Shown here: piece after piece, positions 17,735 to 26,422 of the stretch
Layout of the letters: the number at the start of each line of letters is the position of its first letter
How positions within the stretch are numbered: the stretch's first letter is position 1
Assembly: GCA_044228505.1 (NCBI GenBank)
Contig: JBGAUT010000018.1
Coordinates: forward strand, 1-64,000
Reading direction: 5' to 3'
Source: JAEUKA01 sp044228505
Lineage (GTDB): Bacteria > Myxococcota_A > Polyangia > Palsa-1104 > JAEUJZ01
Length of the DNA stretch: 64,000 nt
Translations under genes and position numbers: made by a program
The notes under the pieces: model-generated
Seen by the model: only the letters and a program-made list of their open reading frames with translations
What the model was told of the DNA's origin: nothing
Databases searched by the model: none

Positions 17735-19062
17735 CGCATCACTCCGGTAAACAGACACACTACGTTCTCGAAAGGAGAGAGCGGCTCTTGTTCGTGCAAG
17801 GTCAGTAGTCCGGCAAGGCCAGCACTTCCTGTCGCACACACTGCAATCCCGGTCGCATTCCTGGCCAACACCTGGGCTGCCAAAATGTTGTCTTCAGGAA
17901 CGACCACTGGACGTCCGTTTGAACGAATCATCGCTTGTACCAGCGCCAGCCAGTCATACGTTTCGTCGTCTAAAATGCCGTGCGCGGCGCTGTGTGGAAC
18001 ACTTTCCCAAGGCCACATGTAGTGACGTTTGTGCGCGGCGATCTTGTGCCAGCCTTGCTCATCGAACGCTCGCGGATCGTCATGAAATTCGGCCAGCAGT
18101 CGTTGATAGGCACGATCGAGCGGTGCCACGGACTCTGTCTGGGCGGTATCGAAGCGTGGGCGTTCTTTCAGGAGTCCGTTTCGCAGCGCAGTCTCTATGG
18201 CAAGAGCACACGATGAAGCGAGCGCGCCTCCACCTACCTGCACGATGACCCGCGAAGGAGTCCGTCCAGCAGAGACCAAATCCGCCAATGCCTCGGCCAG
18301 CAGGGTCTGTCCGCCTTCAATTGTTAGTCCATTGTCTGGACCTTGGCAGCAGAACGGAATGGCCCCATCCCGAACCGCCTCTTGAAAGCGTAGATAACAG
18401 GGATCTCCGGACTCCCCGTCTTGGCGGTGGCAGATCGTGATTTCTGCGGACAACTCGCGCAGAGCATGGACCACGCTGGGCTCTGCATCGGCAGGGATGA
18501 ACACCTGGAGTCGTCGCTCTGCGGCGCACGCAATCACAGCGGCTGCCAGTGCCGCGTTGCCACAACTTGCAATGGCCAGTGCTGGGTGTGGAGCACTAGA
18601 GTCCTTTCCAGAAAGAGCCTCACCAACGAGTAGCTCGACCATCAGGCCGAACAGATGTCGACCTTTGTGGGAACCACCGGGGTTGTTGGTTTCGTCTTTG
18701 ATCCAAATGCCGCCGCGCTCATGGAGTCCGAAGTGCTGCGACAGGGAATCACTGCGGAAGAACGGAGTCTGTTGAAAGGAACGACCGCACAGCGCCACAA
18801 TCCGTTGATCGAGCGACTGCACCACGTCCGAATACACCTGGGGATGATTTCCGGCCTGGCAGCGATGAAACGCGAGCATCCGATCGGCGAATCGCACAAA
18901 GGGCTGCGATTGTTGCTCTTGGCCGCGTGGTGAAGGAGTCGGCAGCACCGGCAACAGCACGTGATCGCCACCGTCTCCGCAGTGTGGACAAACAAACGGA
19001 ACCACTCCCGAAGGTGGAACCGAAACTTCACAGCCACAACCGAGACAGCGGAGACCGATCAC
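17731..19062 (-). CDS. PLP-dependent threonine-synthase-like enzyme with zinc ribbon
   Basis: Fold-type II PLP enzyme of 443 aa. A small zinc ribbon opens it (CLGCGC...CPHC, Cys6, 9, 25 and 28). The Schiff-base lysine is probably Lys133 in NNPGGSHKGRH, and ASCGNAALAAA is the phosphate/side-chain loop. Threonine synthases read NPTGSFKDR at this site, so substrate choice probably differs. GTG 19062 is chosen as the start because it overlaps the stop of the preceding gene by four bases (GTGA) and puts the zinc ribbon at the very N-terminus. Beta-elimination or replacement chemistry on a 2,3-diamino or O-phospho amino acid is plausible but unproven. Confidence 0.82.
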   Translation of the reverse strand: MIGLRCLGCGCEVSVPPSGVVPFVCPHCGDGGDHVLLPVLPTPSPRGQEQQSQPFVRFADRMLAFHRCQAGNHPQVYSDVVQSLDQRIVALCGRSFQQTPFFRSDSLSQHFGLHERGGIWIKDETNNPGGSHKGRHLFGLMVELLVGEALSGKDSSAPHPALAIASCGNAALAAAVIACAAERRLQVFIPADAEPSVVHALRELSAEITICHRQDGESGDPCYLRFQEAVRDGAIPFCCQGPDNGLTIEGGQTLLAEALADLVSAGRTPSRVIVQVGGGALASSCALAIETALRNGLLKERPRFDTAQTESVAPLDRAYQRLLAEFHDDPRAFDEQGWHKIAAHKRHYMWPWESVPHSAAHGILDDETYDWLALVQAMIRSNGRPVVVPEDNILAAQVLARNATGIAVCATGSAGLAGLLTLHEQEPLSPFENVVCLFTGVMR

Positions 19063-20537
19063 GTCGCGCCTTCTACCGTCGTCCACTGATTCATTGCCGC
19101 GATGGCCGCGTCCCACTTCGGCAGGTTGCTACGGAGTCCTCGCCAGAAACGCTGGCTCCGACGGGCTTCGAAGTCTGCCAGCGAGATTCCTTGCTGCTCG
19201 ACCCAGGTAAAGTAGCCCAAGTTGAAGATGCGGTCGCGGTCACGCAGCGTTAACTCGGCCATCGAATCCGTACGAACTCCGAGCAGATGCTGGCCAAACG
19301 TCTCGGCTGCGGCAATCTGATCAAATCCTGCTGGGAAGTAGCGCCGCTCGGACTTCAGAAGCTCGGAACCGTACATGGCTGCGCTATCCGTTGCGACGGT
19401 GACCACTGCCTCATCCTCACCCAGTCGCAAATAGCGCGCCGTCTTGATCGCAGCGAGCACGTTACAGATGCCCGAAAATCCAAGGCCCGCCAACGCCGCA
19501 ATCAGTTCGGGGGAAAACCGGCGTCGCTCAGCCAGATAGCGCTGTCCCTCGGGATGATTGAATAGCAAGTGAAGCCCATCGGTGCTGTGGTCTGAAACCG
19601 CCACCACCAAGTCGGTGTTCATCACATTGTGGATAAGAGGAATGTGCTTGTCGCCAATGCCTTGGATGTTGTGTTCGCCAAAGCCGTTCGCGAGCAGCGT
19701 CGGGCACTCGGCGGCCTCGACTGCGACAATCCGCGTCCCATGCTGTTCCTTGAGGTAGTCACCCGCCCCGATTGTGCCTGCCGATCCGGTCGCCGAGACA
19801 AAGGCCGCAACCTTCAACCCCGGATGCGACAGCGCCGCTTGTTCCGCCGCCCGCCCGGTGCATTGAAAGTGGACCAGGTAGTTTCCGTACTCCGCAAACT
19901 GATTGAGGATCACGTTTCCCGGATCTCGACGCAATTCGTTGCACTTGTCGTAGATCTCTTTGACGTTGCTCTCGGTGCCGGGCGTACGAACGATGTCACT
20001 GTCCTCTGTGACCCAGCTTTTAAGCCAGTTGAAGCGCTCTGCGCTCATCCCTGCTGGCAGAATCGCTACGCCTCGACAGCCGAGAATTCTCGAAATCGCC
20101 ACTCCCCCGCGACAGTAGTTGCCCGTCGATGGCCACAGCGCCCGATGTCGCGTCGGATCGAACTCCCCCGAAGCCAGCCGTGGCACCAGACACCCGTATG
20201 CCGCCAGGACTTTATGGGCCGAGATCATTGGAAACCGCGAGCCTAGTAGCACCACAATCGGCGCAGCAACCCCGGTCACTTCGGGGCCGAGCACCAAATG
20301 CGCTGGCACGGCTTGGATTCCACGACGACTGGCATCGTTATACCAGTGCACTCGCCACAGGTTGAGAGCATGCGGTGCATCGGGATCGACCTCACGCAGC
20401 GCCGCCGTGATCGCTGGGGGAATCAGTGACGGATCGGCGAGCTGAGCAAGCTGCGGCAACTTCACCTGCATCTCGCGAAGACGGCGCACCGCGTTGGAAA
20501 GAGCAACGGAATCGGTTGGGAGCGAAGCGGAAGACAT
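19059..20537 (-). CDS. PLP-dependent enzyme, cysteine-synthase-like
   Basis: Fold-type II PLP enzyme of 492 aa, longer than the usual 300-aa cysteine synthase. Lys109 in MISAHKVLAAYG is the probable PLP lysine. WPSTGNYCRGGVAIS (135-149) is the asparagine loop, with an unusual CRGG, and SATGSAGTIGAGDYL binds the phosphate. ATG 20537 has AAGGACG six bases upstream, so the longer frame to 20606 is rejected. It is 44 bases behind the amidohydrolase and overlaps the next PLP enzyme by four bases. Two different PLP lyases in a row, each coupled to a C-N hydrolase, suggest consecutive steps on one amino acid. The reaction is not known. Confidence 0.82.
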   Translation of the reverse strand: MSSASLPTDSVALSNAVRRLREMQVKLPQLAQLADPSLIPPAITAALREVDPDAPHALNLWRVHWYNDASRRGIQAVPAHLVLGPEVTGVAAPIVVLLGSRFPMISAHKVLAAYGCLVPRLASGEFDPTRHRALWPSTGNYCRGGVAISRILGCRGVAILPAGMSAERFNWLKSWVTEDSDIVRTPGTESNVKEIYDKCNELRRDPGNVILNQFAEYGNYLVHFQCTGRAAEQAALSHPGLKVAAFVSATGSAGTIGAGDYLKEQHGTRIVAVEAAECPTLLANGFGEHNIQGIGDKHIPLIHNVMNTDLVVAVSDHSTDGLHLLFNHPEGQRYLAERRRFSPELIAALAGLGFSGICNVLAAIKTARYLRLGEDEAVVTVATDSAAMYGSELLKSERRYFPAGFDQIAAAETFGQHLLGVRTDSMAELTLRDRDRIFNLGYFTWVEQQGISLADFEARRSQRFWRGLRSNLPKWDAAIAAMNQWTTVEGAT

Positions 20538-20581
20538 GGGAACGTCCTTGCGAAAAAGAGTCGGCGCGTAATAAGCGAACC

Positions 20582-21793
20582 TCACAACGCCGTCATGATT
20601 TGCCACAGTCGGGAGGCCTCGTGCTTCGCATCCTCGACGATCTCGGCCAAGTCAGCACTGACCAGCACTGCATCGCGAACCACCAGTCGGCCGGCCGCAA
20701 ATACGTGGCGGACCTGACCGGTTGCACTGCGAACCACCAAATCCGCAGCGCAGCCTGGCTGAAGCGGTGCAAAGGGCAGGGCAAAGTGTTCTGCAACAAG
20801 TGACCAGCCCGCAGCGACGCGCTGAGCCACCGCACTGTCGTCGTCACCGGCCTCACGGGCACGCAGCCACAGCGCCGATTCCTCATCGGTCATCACCGCC
20901 GGATAGCCATCAGTACCCAGCGCAACCCGATGGGAGTAACGCAAATGGTGCGGGTATCCGACACGGTTTCCGTGATTCGACCGTGGATTTTGCACAAGCC
21001 ATAGCCCTTCATCGGAGCAGCGCCGCACCGCATGTTCATCCAGATGAACGCCGTGCGCGACGATGGAACCAGCCGGCAGTGCGTTCAAGGACAGCAACCG
21101 ATCCAGCGGATCGCGATAACCTCGGGCACGAGCATCCTCGACGTCGGCCAAGTCTTCGGCCACGTGCACGTGCAGCGGCGTGCCCAGTTCGCAACACAAC
21201 TGCCCGGCGGCTCGGATGGTCTCATCGGACACCGTGAAGCTGGCATGCAGACCCACCAGTCCTCGTACGTGCGAACGCGTGTTGGTTTGCACAAAGCGAC
21301 GACACTCAGCGAGTCCAGCGGCACCTTCCGGGGCACCACCATTGCGCTCGGTCGCTCCGTAGGTGAGCAGCGCACGGCAGCCTAGCTCATCACACACATC
21401 GCCAAGAACATCCAGCGACCCGGCGATCAAACCCGGTGATTCGTGATGATCTATCAGTGTGGTTGTGCCCGCTAACAAGGACTGAGCGACGTAAAATCGA
21501 GCCGCAGCCCGCAACGATGCCTCATCCAGTGCGCGATCGAGTCGCCACCAAATCCGCTCGAGGATCTGCACAAAGTTTTCTGGAGGACGAAGCGGGGCGG
21601 GCATCCCCAGGGGAGCCAGACCACTATACAGGTGTGTGTGCGCGTTGATTCGACCGGGTTCGATGGTCCCGCCTGCGCAGTCAATGACCTCATCCCCCTC
21701 GGCGCATAGATCCGATGACACCGAGACGACACGTCCCGCCTGGACTCGTACGGAACGACCGTCTGCAAGTTGAGTAAGCAGCCACTCGGTCAT
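20582..21793 (-). CDS. SsnA-like metal-dependent amidohydrolase
   Basis: Amidohydrolase-superfamily enzyme of 403 aa (TrzN/AtzA/SsnA branch). Metal and catalytic residues seen are His52 and His54 (INAHTHLYSG), His183, HVHVAE (208-213 with Glu213), His247 (AHGVHLDEH) and Asp295 (LGTDGY). The C-terminus AKHEASRLWQIM resembles the tail of SsnA. SsnA belongs to the gene sets recently linked to anaerobic purine breakdown in gut bacteria, where it acts on a heterocyclic intermediate. The gene starts six bases after the rng stop, so it shares rng transcription. Deamination or ring opening of a small N-heterocycle is the family-based guess. Confidence 0.85.
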   Translation of the reverse strand: MTEWLLTQLADGRSVRVQAGRVVSVSSDLCAEGDEVIDCAGGTIEPGRINAHTHLYSGLAPLGMPAPLRPPENFVQILERIWWRLDRALDEASLRAAARFYVAQSLLAGTTTLIDHHESPGLIAGSLDVLGDVCDELGCRALLTYGATERNGGAPEGAAGLAECRRFVQTNTRSHVRGLVGLHASFTVSDETIRAAGQLCCELGTPLHVHVAEDLADVEDARARGYRDPLDRLLSLNALPAGSIVAHGVHLDEHAVRRCSDEGLWLVQNPRSNHGNRVGYPHHLRYSHRVALGTDGYPAVMTDEESALWLRAREAGDDDSAVAQRVAAGWSLVAEHFALPFAPLQPGCAADLVVRSATGQVRHVFAAGRLVVRDAVLVSADLAEIVEDAKHEASRLWQIMTAL

Positions 21794-21799
21794 CGGGTG

Positions 21800-23449
21800 C
21801 TATTTCTTGGCGTCACCGGCTCCAGGCTCGCCCACAGGTGCGAGGACAGCGCCTGGCGGAGGAATCGGTCGACTCCGATGGTGTTGACCCCTGGGAGAGT
21901 CGCTCGACTTCTCTTTCTTGTTATCGGTGCTGGCCCCACGAATGTGGAAGCGCTCAATGTGTCCCTGTTCCAGGTCGAAGCGCTCACGCGGCTTGATGAG
22001 GATCTTCTTTTGGAGCCGCTTCTCGAGCGCTTCAATGAACTCATTGTCGGCCGACGCAAGCAGCTCGGCGATTTCTGGGTGGGTGTGGATGACGATCGTG
22101 TCGTCGGCAAATGCATGCCCTTCACGACGGATTTGCCGCAGCACTTCGTACGCGATCGTGGTCTTCGACTTGGTGTAACCCTTGCCGTCGCAGTAGACGC
22201 ACTGCTCGGTCAGCATGCGACCCAGCGACTCTCGCGTGCGTTTTCTCGTCATCTCGACGAGGCCGAGTTCCGAGATCTTGGTGACGTTGGTGCGCGCTCG
22301 GTCTGGCTTCACCGAATCGAGGAACGCTCTCATCACCTTGTCCTGATTCGCCTCGCGGTCCATATCGATGAAGTCGATGATGATAATGCCGCCAATGTTG
22401 CGAAGTCGCAGTTGGTCCGCGACTTCCTTACACGCTTCCAGGTTGGTCTTGGTGATCGTCTCTTCTAGGTTGCGCTTTCCGACGAACTTGCCGGTGTTGA
22501 CGTCGACCGCCGTGAGCGCTTCACCTTGATCAATGATCAGCGTGCCGCCTGACTTGAGGAACACCTTCCGCTCAAGCGCTCGATCGAGCTCCATCTCGAT
22601 TCCGTAGGCATCGAAAATTGGCTCACTGGCGTCATACAACTCAATCTTGCTCACGTACTCGGGCATGAAGGTGCTCGTGAACTTGAGCAGTCGGTCATAC
22701 TCGGGTTTGCTATCGATGATGAGCTTCTCGACGTCGCTGGTGAACAGGTCGCGGACCGTGCGCAAAAGCAAATCAAGGTCGTGATAGAGCAGCGCCGGAG
22801 CTTTGGCCGCTTCCGACTTCTTTACGATCGAGTTCCACAGCTTAATGAGGAACTCCATATCGGCGCGCAGTTCGGCTTCCTGCACATTTTCAGCGACGGT
22901 GCGGACGATGAATCCGGTACCCGGCGGGCGCATCGAGTCGACGATTGAGCGAAGTCGTTTGCGCTCTTTTTCAGAGCCGATTCGGCGTGAAATCCCGACG
23001 TGATCCACCGTCGGCATGAACACCAAGTTGCGGCCAGGTAGCGAGATGTACGACGTCGAACGCGAGCCCTTGGTGCCAATCGGTGCTTTGGCTACCTGGA
23101 CGATGACTTCTTGACCGGGCCTGAGCAGATCTTCGATTCGCGCATCGCGGCTCTTGTCGTCGTCGCTCTTCCGGCTCGCCTCATCGTCTTCATCGACAAA
23201 CAGCGACTTGATATCCTCGGGAGCGCCACGCACGTCCGCGACATACAGGAACGCCGCTTTGTCGGTCCCTATGTCCACAAACGCTGCCTGCATGCCGGGC
23301 AGAACTCGCAGCACCTTCCCCTTGTAGATGTTGCCGACGATGCCTCGCTCGCGTCGGCGCTCGATGTAGAGTTCGACGATTTGGCCATTCTCGACCAGGG
23401 CGACCCTCGTCTCGGGTCCGTCGGCGTTGATGACAAGCAAGTTGGGCAC
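21800..23449 (-). CDS. rng: Ribonuclease G/E family protein
   Basis: Endoribonuclease of 549 aa acting in 16S rRNA maturation and mRNA decay. The N-terminal S1 domain (from GIVGNIYKGKVLRVLPGMQAA-like residues, about 37-130) contains an acidic insert (DEDDEASRKSDDDK). The catalytic core has AVDVNTGKFVG and IIIDFIDMD, which hold the two Mg-binding Asp, and CVYCDGKG is the zinc-link motif. The length and the lack of a long C-terminal scaffold region favour RNase G; the tail is short and Pro-rich. The start is GTG 23449. It is the first gene of the string that continues into the amidohydrolase. Confidence 0.92.
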   Translation of the reverse strand: MPNLLVINADGPETRVALVENGQIVELYIERRRERGIVGNIYKGKVLRVLPGMQAAFVDIGTDKAAFLYVADVRGAPEDIKSLFVDEDDEASRKSDDDKSRDARIEDLLRPGQEVIVQVAKAPIGTKGSRSTSYISLPGRNLVFMPTVDHVGISRRIGSEKERKRLRSIVDSMRPPGTGFIVRTVAENVQEAELRADMEFLIKLWNSIVKKSEAAKAPALLYHDLDLLLRTVRDLFTSDVEKLIIDSKPEYDRLLKFTSTFMPEYVSKIELYDASEPIFDAYGIEMELDRALERKVFLKSGGTLIIDQGEALTAVDVNTGKFVGKRNLEETITKTNLEACKEVADQLRLRNIGGIIIIDFIDMDREANQDKVMRAFLDSVKPDRARTNVTKISELGLVEMTRKRTRESLGRMLTEQCVYCDGKGYTKSKTTIAYEVLRQIRREGHAFADDTIVIHTHPEIAELLASADNEFIEALEKRLQKKILIKPRERFDLEQGHIERFHIRGASTDNKKEKSSDSPRGQHHRSRPIPPPGAVLAPVGEPGAGDAKK

Positions 23450-23879
23450 GGTACCGTATGCCTATGAAAAAAGTTTCATGCTCTGCCGGCGACTCTGACA
23501 CCCATGTCAGGCAGCAGGCTTGCGACCGCTAAGGGCCACTCGCGTATGAGCGCTCCCGCGTACCACGAGCCAGCGTCTCTTTTCAAGGAAATCGCTAGGT
23601 TCTCGGGGTGGACTACCAAGTCGTTCATGGGCTGGCACAAGCCTTGCTGAAGCCATTCATCAAGTAGTCACTTCGCTTAACCTTGGTGCCGCGCTCTCTC
23701 ACTTACCTTTATTCGCGAGAGCTCGGCAACTTGGAGACCACCCTCAAGCGCTACTTTACTTAACTCCGCTTGGGGTGGATCACCCGGCAAACTCGTACTT
23801 CGGTGCGATAAGCCGGTGAGACGGCCTGCCTGAATAAGGCGGGCCGTTTCTGTTTTGGCGCTCCAAAAGTACAGCACGC
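23450..23879. other. 430-base gap with orphan terminator and decayed-looking short ORFs
   Basis: No full gene is visible between the divergent-facing ends of rng and the SDR. On the plus strand, frame 23504-23650 (48 aa, EPASLFKEIARFSGW in the middle) and frame 23686-23763 (25 aa, GTG start, LYSRELGNLETTLKRYF) have natural-looking composition but no ribosome site and are out of frame with each other. They may be pieces of one dead gene. A strong terminator closes the region, so a transcript, perhaps a small RNA, probably runs through it. Confidence 0.4.
23821..23855 (+). terminator. Rho-independent terminator
   Basis: A ten-base-pair stem with one G-T pair (ACGGCCTGCC against GGCGGGCCGT), a seven-base loop (TGAATAA) and the tail TTTCTGTTTT. 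The T-run exists only on the plus strand, although both nearest genes are on the minus strand, so it ends a plus-strand transcript coming from 23.45-23.82 kb. Confidence 0.75.
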
Positions 23880-24710
23880 CTACGGTATCTGCATCCCGCC
23901 TGAGACGTTGATCGCCTGCCCCGTGATGTAATCCGACAAGGAAGACGCAAAAAACAGCACCGCGTTGGCGATGTCTTGCGGCAGTCCAAAGCGTCCCATC
24001 GGGATACGCTGGAGCGTAGCTTGTCGCTGCTCCTCCGGAACACCAAGTACATCGCCGGGCTTTTTGGCGGCGGTCATGCGTGTCTCGGTAAAGCCTGGAG
24101 CAACCGCGTTGCAGTTGACGTGATAGCGCGCCCACTCTTGCGCAACGACACGGGTAATGCCGACGTTGCCCATCTTGGCGGCCACATAGTTAATTTGACC
24201 CGGGTTGCCGCGGATGGCTGCCGTGGAGAAAAAGTTGACAATTTTTCGATTGTATCGAGGCTGACCCAATTCCTCGAGTTCTCGCTTGGCGACTTCGCGT
24301 ATATAAGGTGCAGCCGAGCGAATGCAGTTGAACGTGCCAGTTAGGTTGACGTCGATCACCAGATCCCACCATTCGTCGGGCATCAGGTGACACATTTTGT
24401 CTCGCGACAATCCGGCGTTATTCACCAAGATGTCGAGTTTGCCGAGCGAATCGACCGCCGTCTTCATCAACTGGTCGGTGTATTTCGGATCGGTCACTGA
24501 GCCGATCGAGGCTACGGCGCTTCCTGGACGAATGGCCAGGCACTCTCTTACGGCGTCTTCAGCGGGTTCGCTATCCACGTCGTTTATCACGACGCTTGCA
24601 CCGGCTGAAACCAAAGAGGTGGCACATACCCGACCAATGCCACGGCCGGCACCGGTCACCACTGCCACCCGATCGTGAAGGAGTCCGCTCAACGCGTTCA
24701 GTTCGTTCAT
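23880..24710 (-). CDS. SDR-family oxidoreductase (FabG-like)
   Basis: Classical short-chain dehydrogenase/reductase of 276 aa. TGAGRGIG (19-26) binds the nucleotide, NNAG is at 97-100, the catalytic Ser is near 162 and Tyr175/Lys179 form YxxxK. Asp in INDVD after beta-2 suggests NAD(H) preference, as an acidic residue there usually excludes NADP. The C-terminus YITGQAINVSGGMQIP is typical of 3-oxoacyl-ACP reductase and 3-hydroxyacyl dehydrogenase homologues. It stands on its own, with AAAGGTG about ten bases before the start. The substrate is probably a 3-oxoacyl thioester, but SDR substrates are hard to predict. Confidence 0.88.
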   Translation of the reverse strand: MNELNALSGLLHDRVAVVTGAGRGIGRVCATSLVSAGASVVINDVDSEPAEDAVRECLAIRPGSAVASIGSVTDPKYTDQLMKTAVDSLGKLDILVNNAGLSRDKMCHLMPDEWWDLVIDVNLTGTFNCIRSAAPYIREVAKRELEELGQPRYNRKIVNFFSTAAIRGNPGQINYVAAKMGNVGITRVVAQEWARYHVNCNAVAPGFTETRMTAAKKPGDVLGVPEEQRQATLQRIPMGRFGLPQDIANAVLFFASSLSDYITGQAINVSGGMQIP

Positions 24711-24761
24711 TGCTGTGATTCACCTTTCGCGACAGGTCTGGAGACTGAACTCCGTCTACTA

Positions 24762-25427
24762 TCACGGCCATGAGGGAATCGACAGATTGACCTTGCACGA
24801 CTCAGGTAGCGCCGAAACGATGGCTTCGAGAGCCGCATGAGCCTTCGACATAAAGTTCGGCGTGTTATCAATGAAGATGCGCTGCGGATGGCCATCCCAG
24901 GCAACGGCAATCCGCTCGTCCAGGGCTCGGGCTTCCTCCGCATTTTCGATGCGCAGCGGATTTTGGTGGTTATAGCCGAGCACCGGCGTGCGCAGGTGAA
25001 TCACGGTCGCATAACGTCCGAGTTCGACTTCGCGGGTCGTCCCAAGCTGAGAGAAGAAATGCTCAGATGGACCCGGCCAGTAGGCAAGCCCATCGAGAGT
25101 ACCGCGATCGCAAATGATGCACCGAACCTTGGATTCCTCTATGAGCAGGCTTTCCAATTCTCGCTGAACGTGAAAGATGGCTCGCTGTGCTGCTCGTCGA
25201 GCTGGTGCGCTATCACGACGAGGAAATCCACCTGCAAAAAGCAAACTGGCCGCCTCGGGAAGCACCGCAATTCCGTGGTTGAACATCCGGCTCGCGATGT
25301 CCAGCACAGCCGTTTTGCCTGCCCCTGGGCCTCCAGTAATGACTATCAGGCGCACCGGAGAATCTTTTCCGGTACCGCAGTCCCCGCCAACCTGACTCTG
25401 TTCGTCGTGCATTATGGATGAGCCCAT
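24762..25427 (-). CDS. AAA_28-type NTPase/kinase-like protein
   Basis: P-loop protein of 221 aa of the AAA_28 family (related to the NadR kinase domain). Walker A is GGPGAGKT (32-39), ICDRGTLDGLAYWPG is the Walker B/lid motif, and YNHQNPLRIENAEEARALDERI is a conserved helical segment. These proteins are thought to phosphorylate small molecules or bind ATP/GTP in signalling. The start may be ATG 25427 or ATG 25412. It is divergent from the PduL-like gene. No cognate pathway gene is evident nearby. Confidence 0.8.
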   Translation of the reverse strand: MGSSIMHDEQSQVGGDCGTGKDSPVRLIVITGGPGAGKTAVLDIASRMFNHGIAVLPEAASLLFAGGFPRRDSAPARRAAQRAIFHVQRELESLLIEESKVRCIICDRGTLDGLAYWPGPSEHFFSQLGTTREVELGRYATVIHLRTPVLGYNHQNPLRIENAEEARALDERIAVAWDGHPQRIFIDNTPNFMSKAHAALEAIVSALPESCKVNLSIPSWP

Positions 25428-25529
25428 CAGAGCTTGGCTTGCTTGTCAACCACGCTGCGTTTCCGCGAAAACCCGGGTGTTGACGGACAAAAGCGGGCGC
25501 ACGTAGCATCGTGCCCGGAGGAAAAGGCA

Positions 25530-25844
25530 TTGCTTCATAAACCGCACCGTCCACGTTTCGTCCGACTCACTGCTGAAAACTGCCGAGCTGTCCTGGGTGT
25601 CGGCGTTGAGTTGGAACCGTGGATGGTCATTAGCAACGGGCGCTTTGTCGCCAAGCAGCGCGTGACCATGATTGGTCCTCGGGGAAGGATTGATGGAGTG
25701 GCCGTTGTCGGTCCACTGGTTGAGGTGACTCAAGTGTCGCTTGCGGCGTATGACGAGGAAAAGTTAGGACTCGCTGATGATCCGGGGCGAGGCGTTTTGC
25801 TGGTCGGACCTGGCGGCGAAGCGAAAGTCGTGGCATCGGAGTAG
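25530..25844 (+). CDS. Half-length PduL-like protein lacking zinc ligands
   Basis: Small protein of 104 aa from TTG 25530, eight bases after GGAGG; the longer frame to 25434 has no ribosome site. It aligns by eye with one beta-barrel of phosphate propanoyltransferase PduL: RLTAENCRAVLG, then the VTMIGPRGRIDGVAVVGPLVEVTQVSLAAYDEEKLG block. True PduL has two such barrels and a HxH near SNRHVHLS; here that site reads PRFVRLT, so both histidines are absent. Catalysis is therefore unlikely. It sits two bases before the pduO gene, so it may regulate, scaffold or bind CoA/cobalamin-linked partners. The assignment rests on motif reading only. Confidence 0.65.
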   Translation: MLHKPHRPRFVRLTAENCRAVLGVGVELEPWMVISNGRFVAKQRVTMIGPRGRIDGVAVVGPLVEVTQVSLAAYDEEKLGLADDPGRGVLLVGPGGEAKVVASE

Positions 25845-25846
25845 CC

Positions 25847-26422
25847 ATGCCTGTTCGCATCAACCGTGTCTACACCAAGACCGGCGATGACGGTGGAACT
25901 CACCTAGTCGGCGGTCACCGAGTTTCAAAGGATGATCTTCGCATCGAGTGCTATGGCACGGTGGACGAACTCAATGCCACCATCGGCCTGGTTCGACTCC
26001 ATTGTGGCAGTGCAGTTGCAGCCGAACTGGACGTCATCCTGGAACGAGTGCAGAGCGAGCTATTTAACCTCGGATCTCAGCTTGCGACGCGAAATGAGGA
26101 CATCCGGCCTACTCAACCGGTGATTTTGCCCCGTCACATTGAACGGCTCGAACAAGAACTCGATCGGTTCAATGATCAGTTGCCCGCTCTGACTAGCTTT
26201 GTGCTGCCGGCTGGTGGAGCACTCACCGCGCACCTGCATCTGAGTCGCACGGTTTGTCGGCGTGCCGAGCGCTTGGCTGTTGCCTTGAGTCATCGCGAGC
26301 CACTTGCAGCGGAAGTGATTCACTATCTAAACCGCCTGAGCGATGCGCTGTTTGTGTTTGCCCGTCATGCGGCACGGATCAGCGGCCAACCCGAAGTGAT
26401 GTGGAAGCCTGAAACCACCTAG
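25847..26422 (+). CDS. pduO: PduO-type cob(I)alamin adenosyltransferase
   Basis: Adenosylates cob(I)alamin with ATP to make adenosylcobalamin. Protein of 191 aa, all-helical PduO/MMAB type. RVYTKTGDDGGTHLVGG (about 7-23) is the ATP-binding loop; FVLPAGG, CRRAER and YLNRLSDALFVFAR are the conserved cobalamin and ATP contacts. It follows the PduL-like gene by two bases, so both should be on one transcript. No B12-dependent diol dehydratase or mutase is present in the window, so the consumer of the cofactor lies elsewhere. Confidence 0.95.
   Translation: MPVRINRVYTKTGDDGGTHLVGGHRVSKDDLRIECYGTVDELNATIGLVRLHCGSAVAAELDVILERVQSELFNLGSQLATRNEDIRPTQPVILPRHIERLEQELDRFNDQLPALTSFVLPAGGALTAHLHLSRTVCRRAERLAVALSHREPLAAEVIHYLNRLSDALFVFARHAARISGQPEVMWKPETT

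Noticed and set aside
23677..24135. 152-aa minus-strand frame
   Set aside because: It runs through the terminator and the SDR 3' end in another frame.
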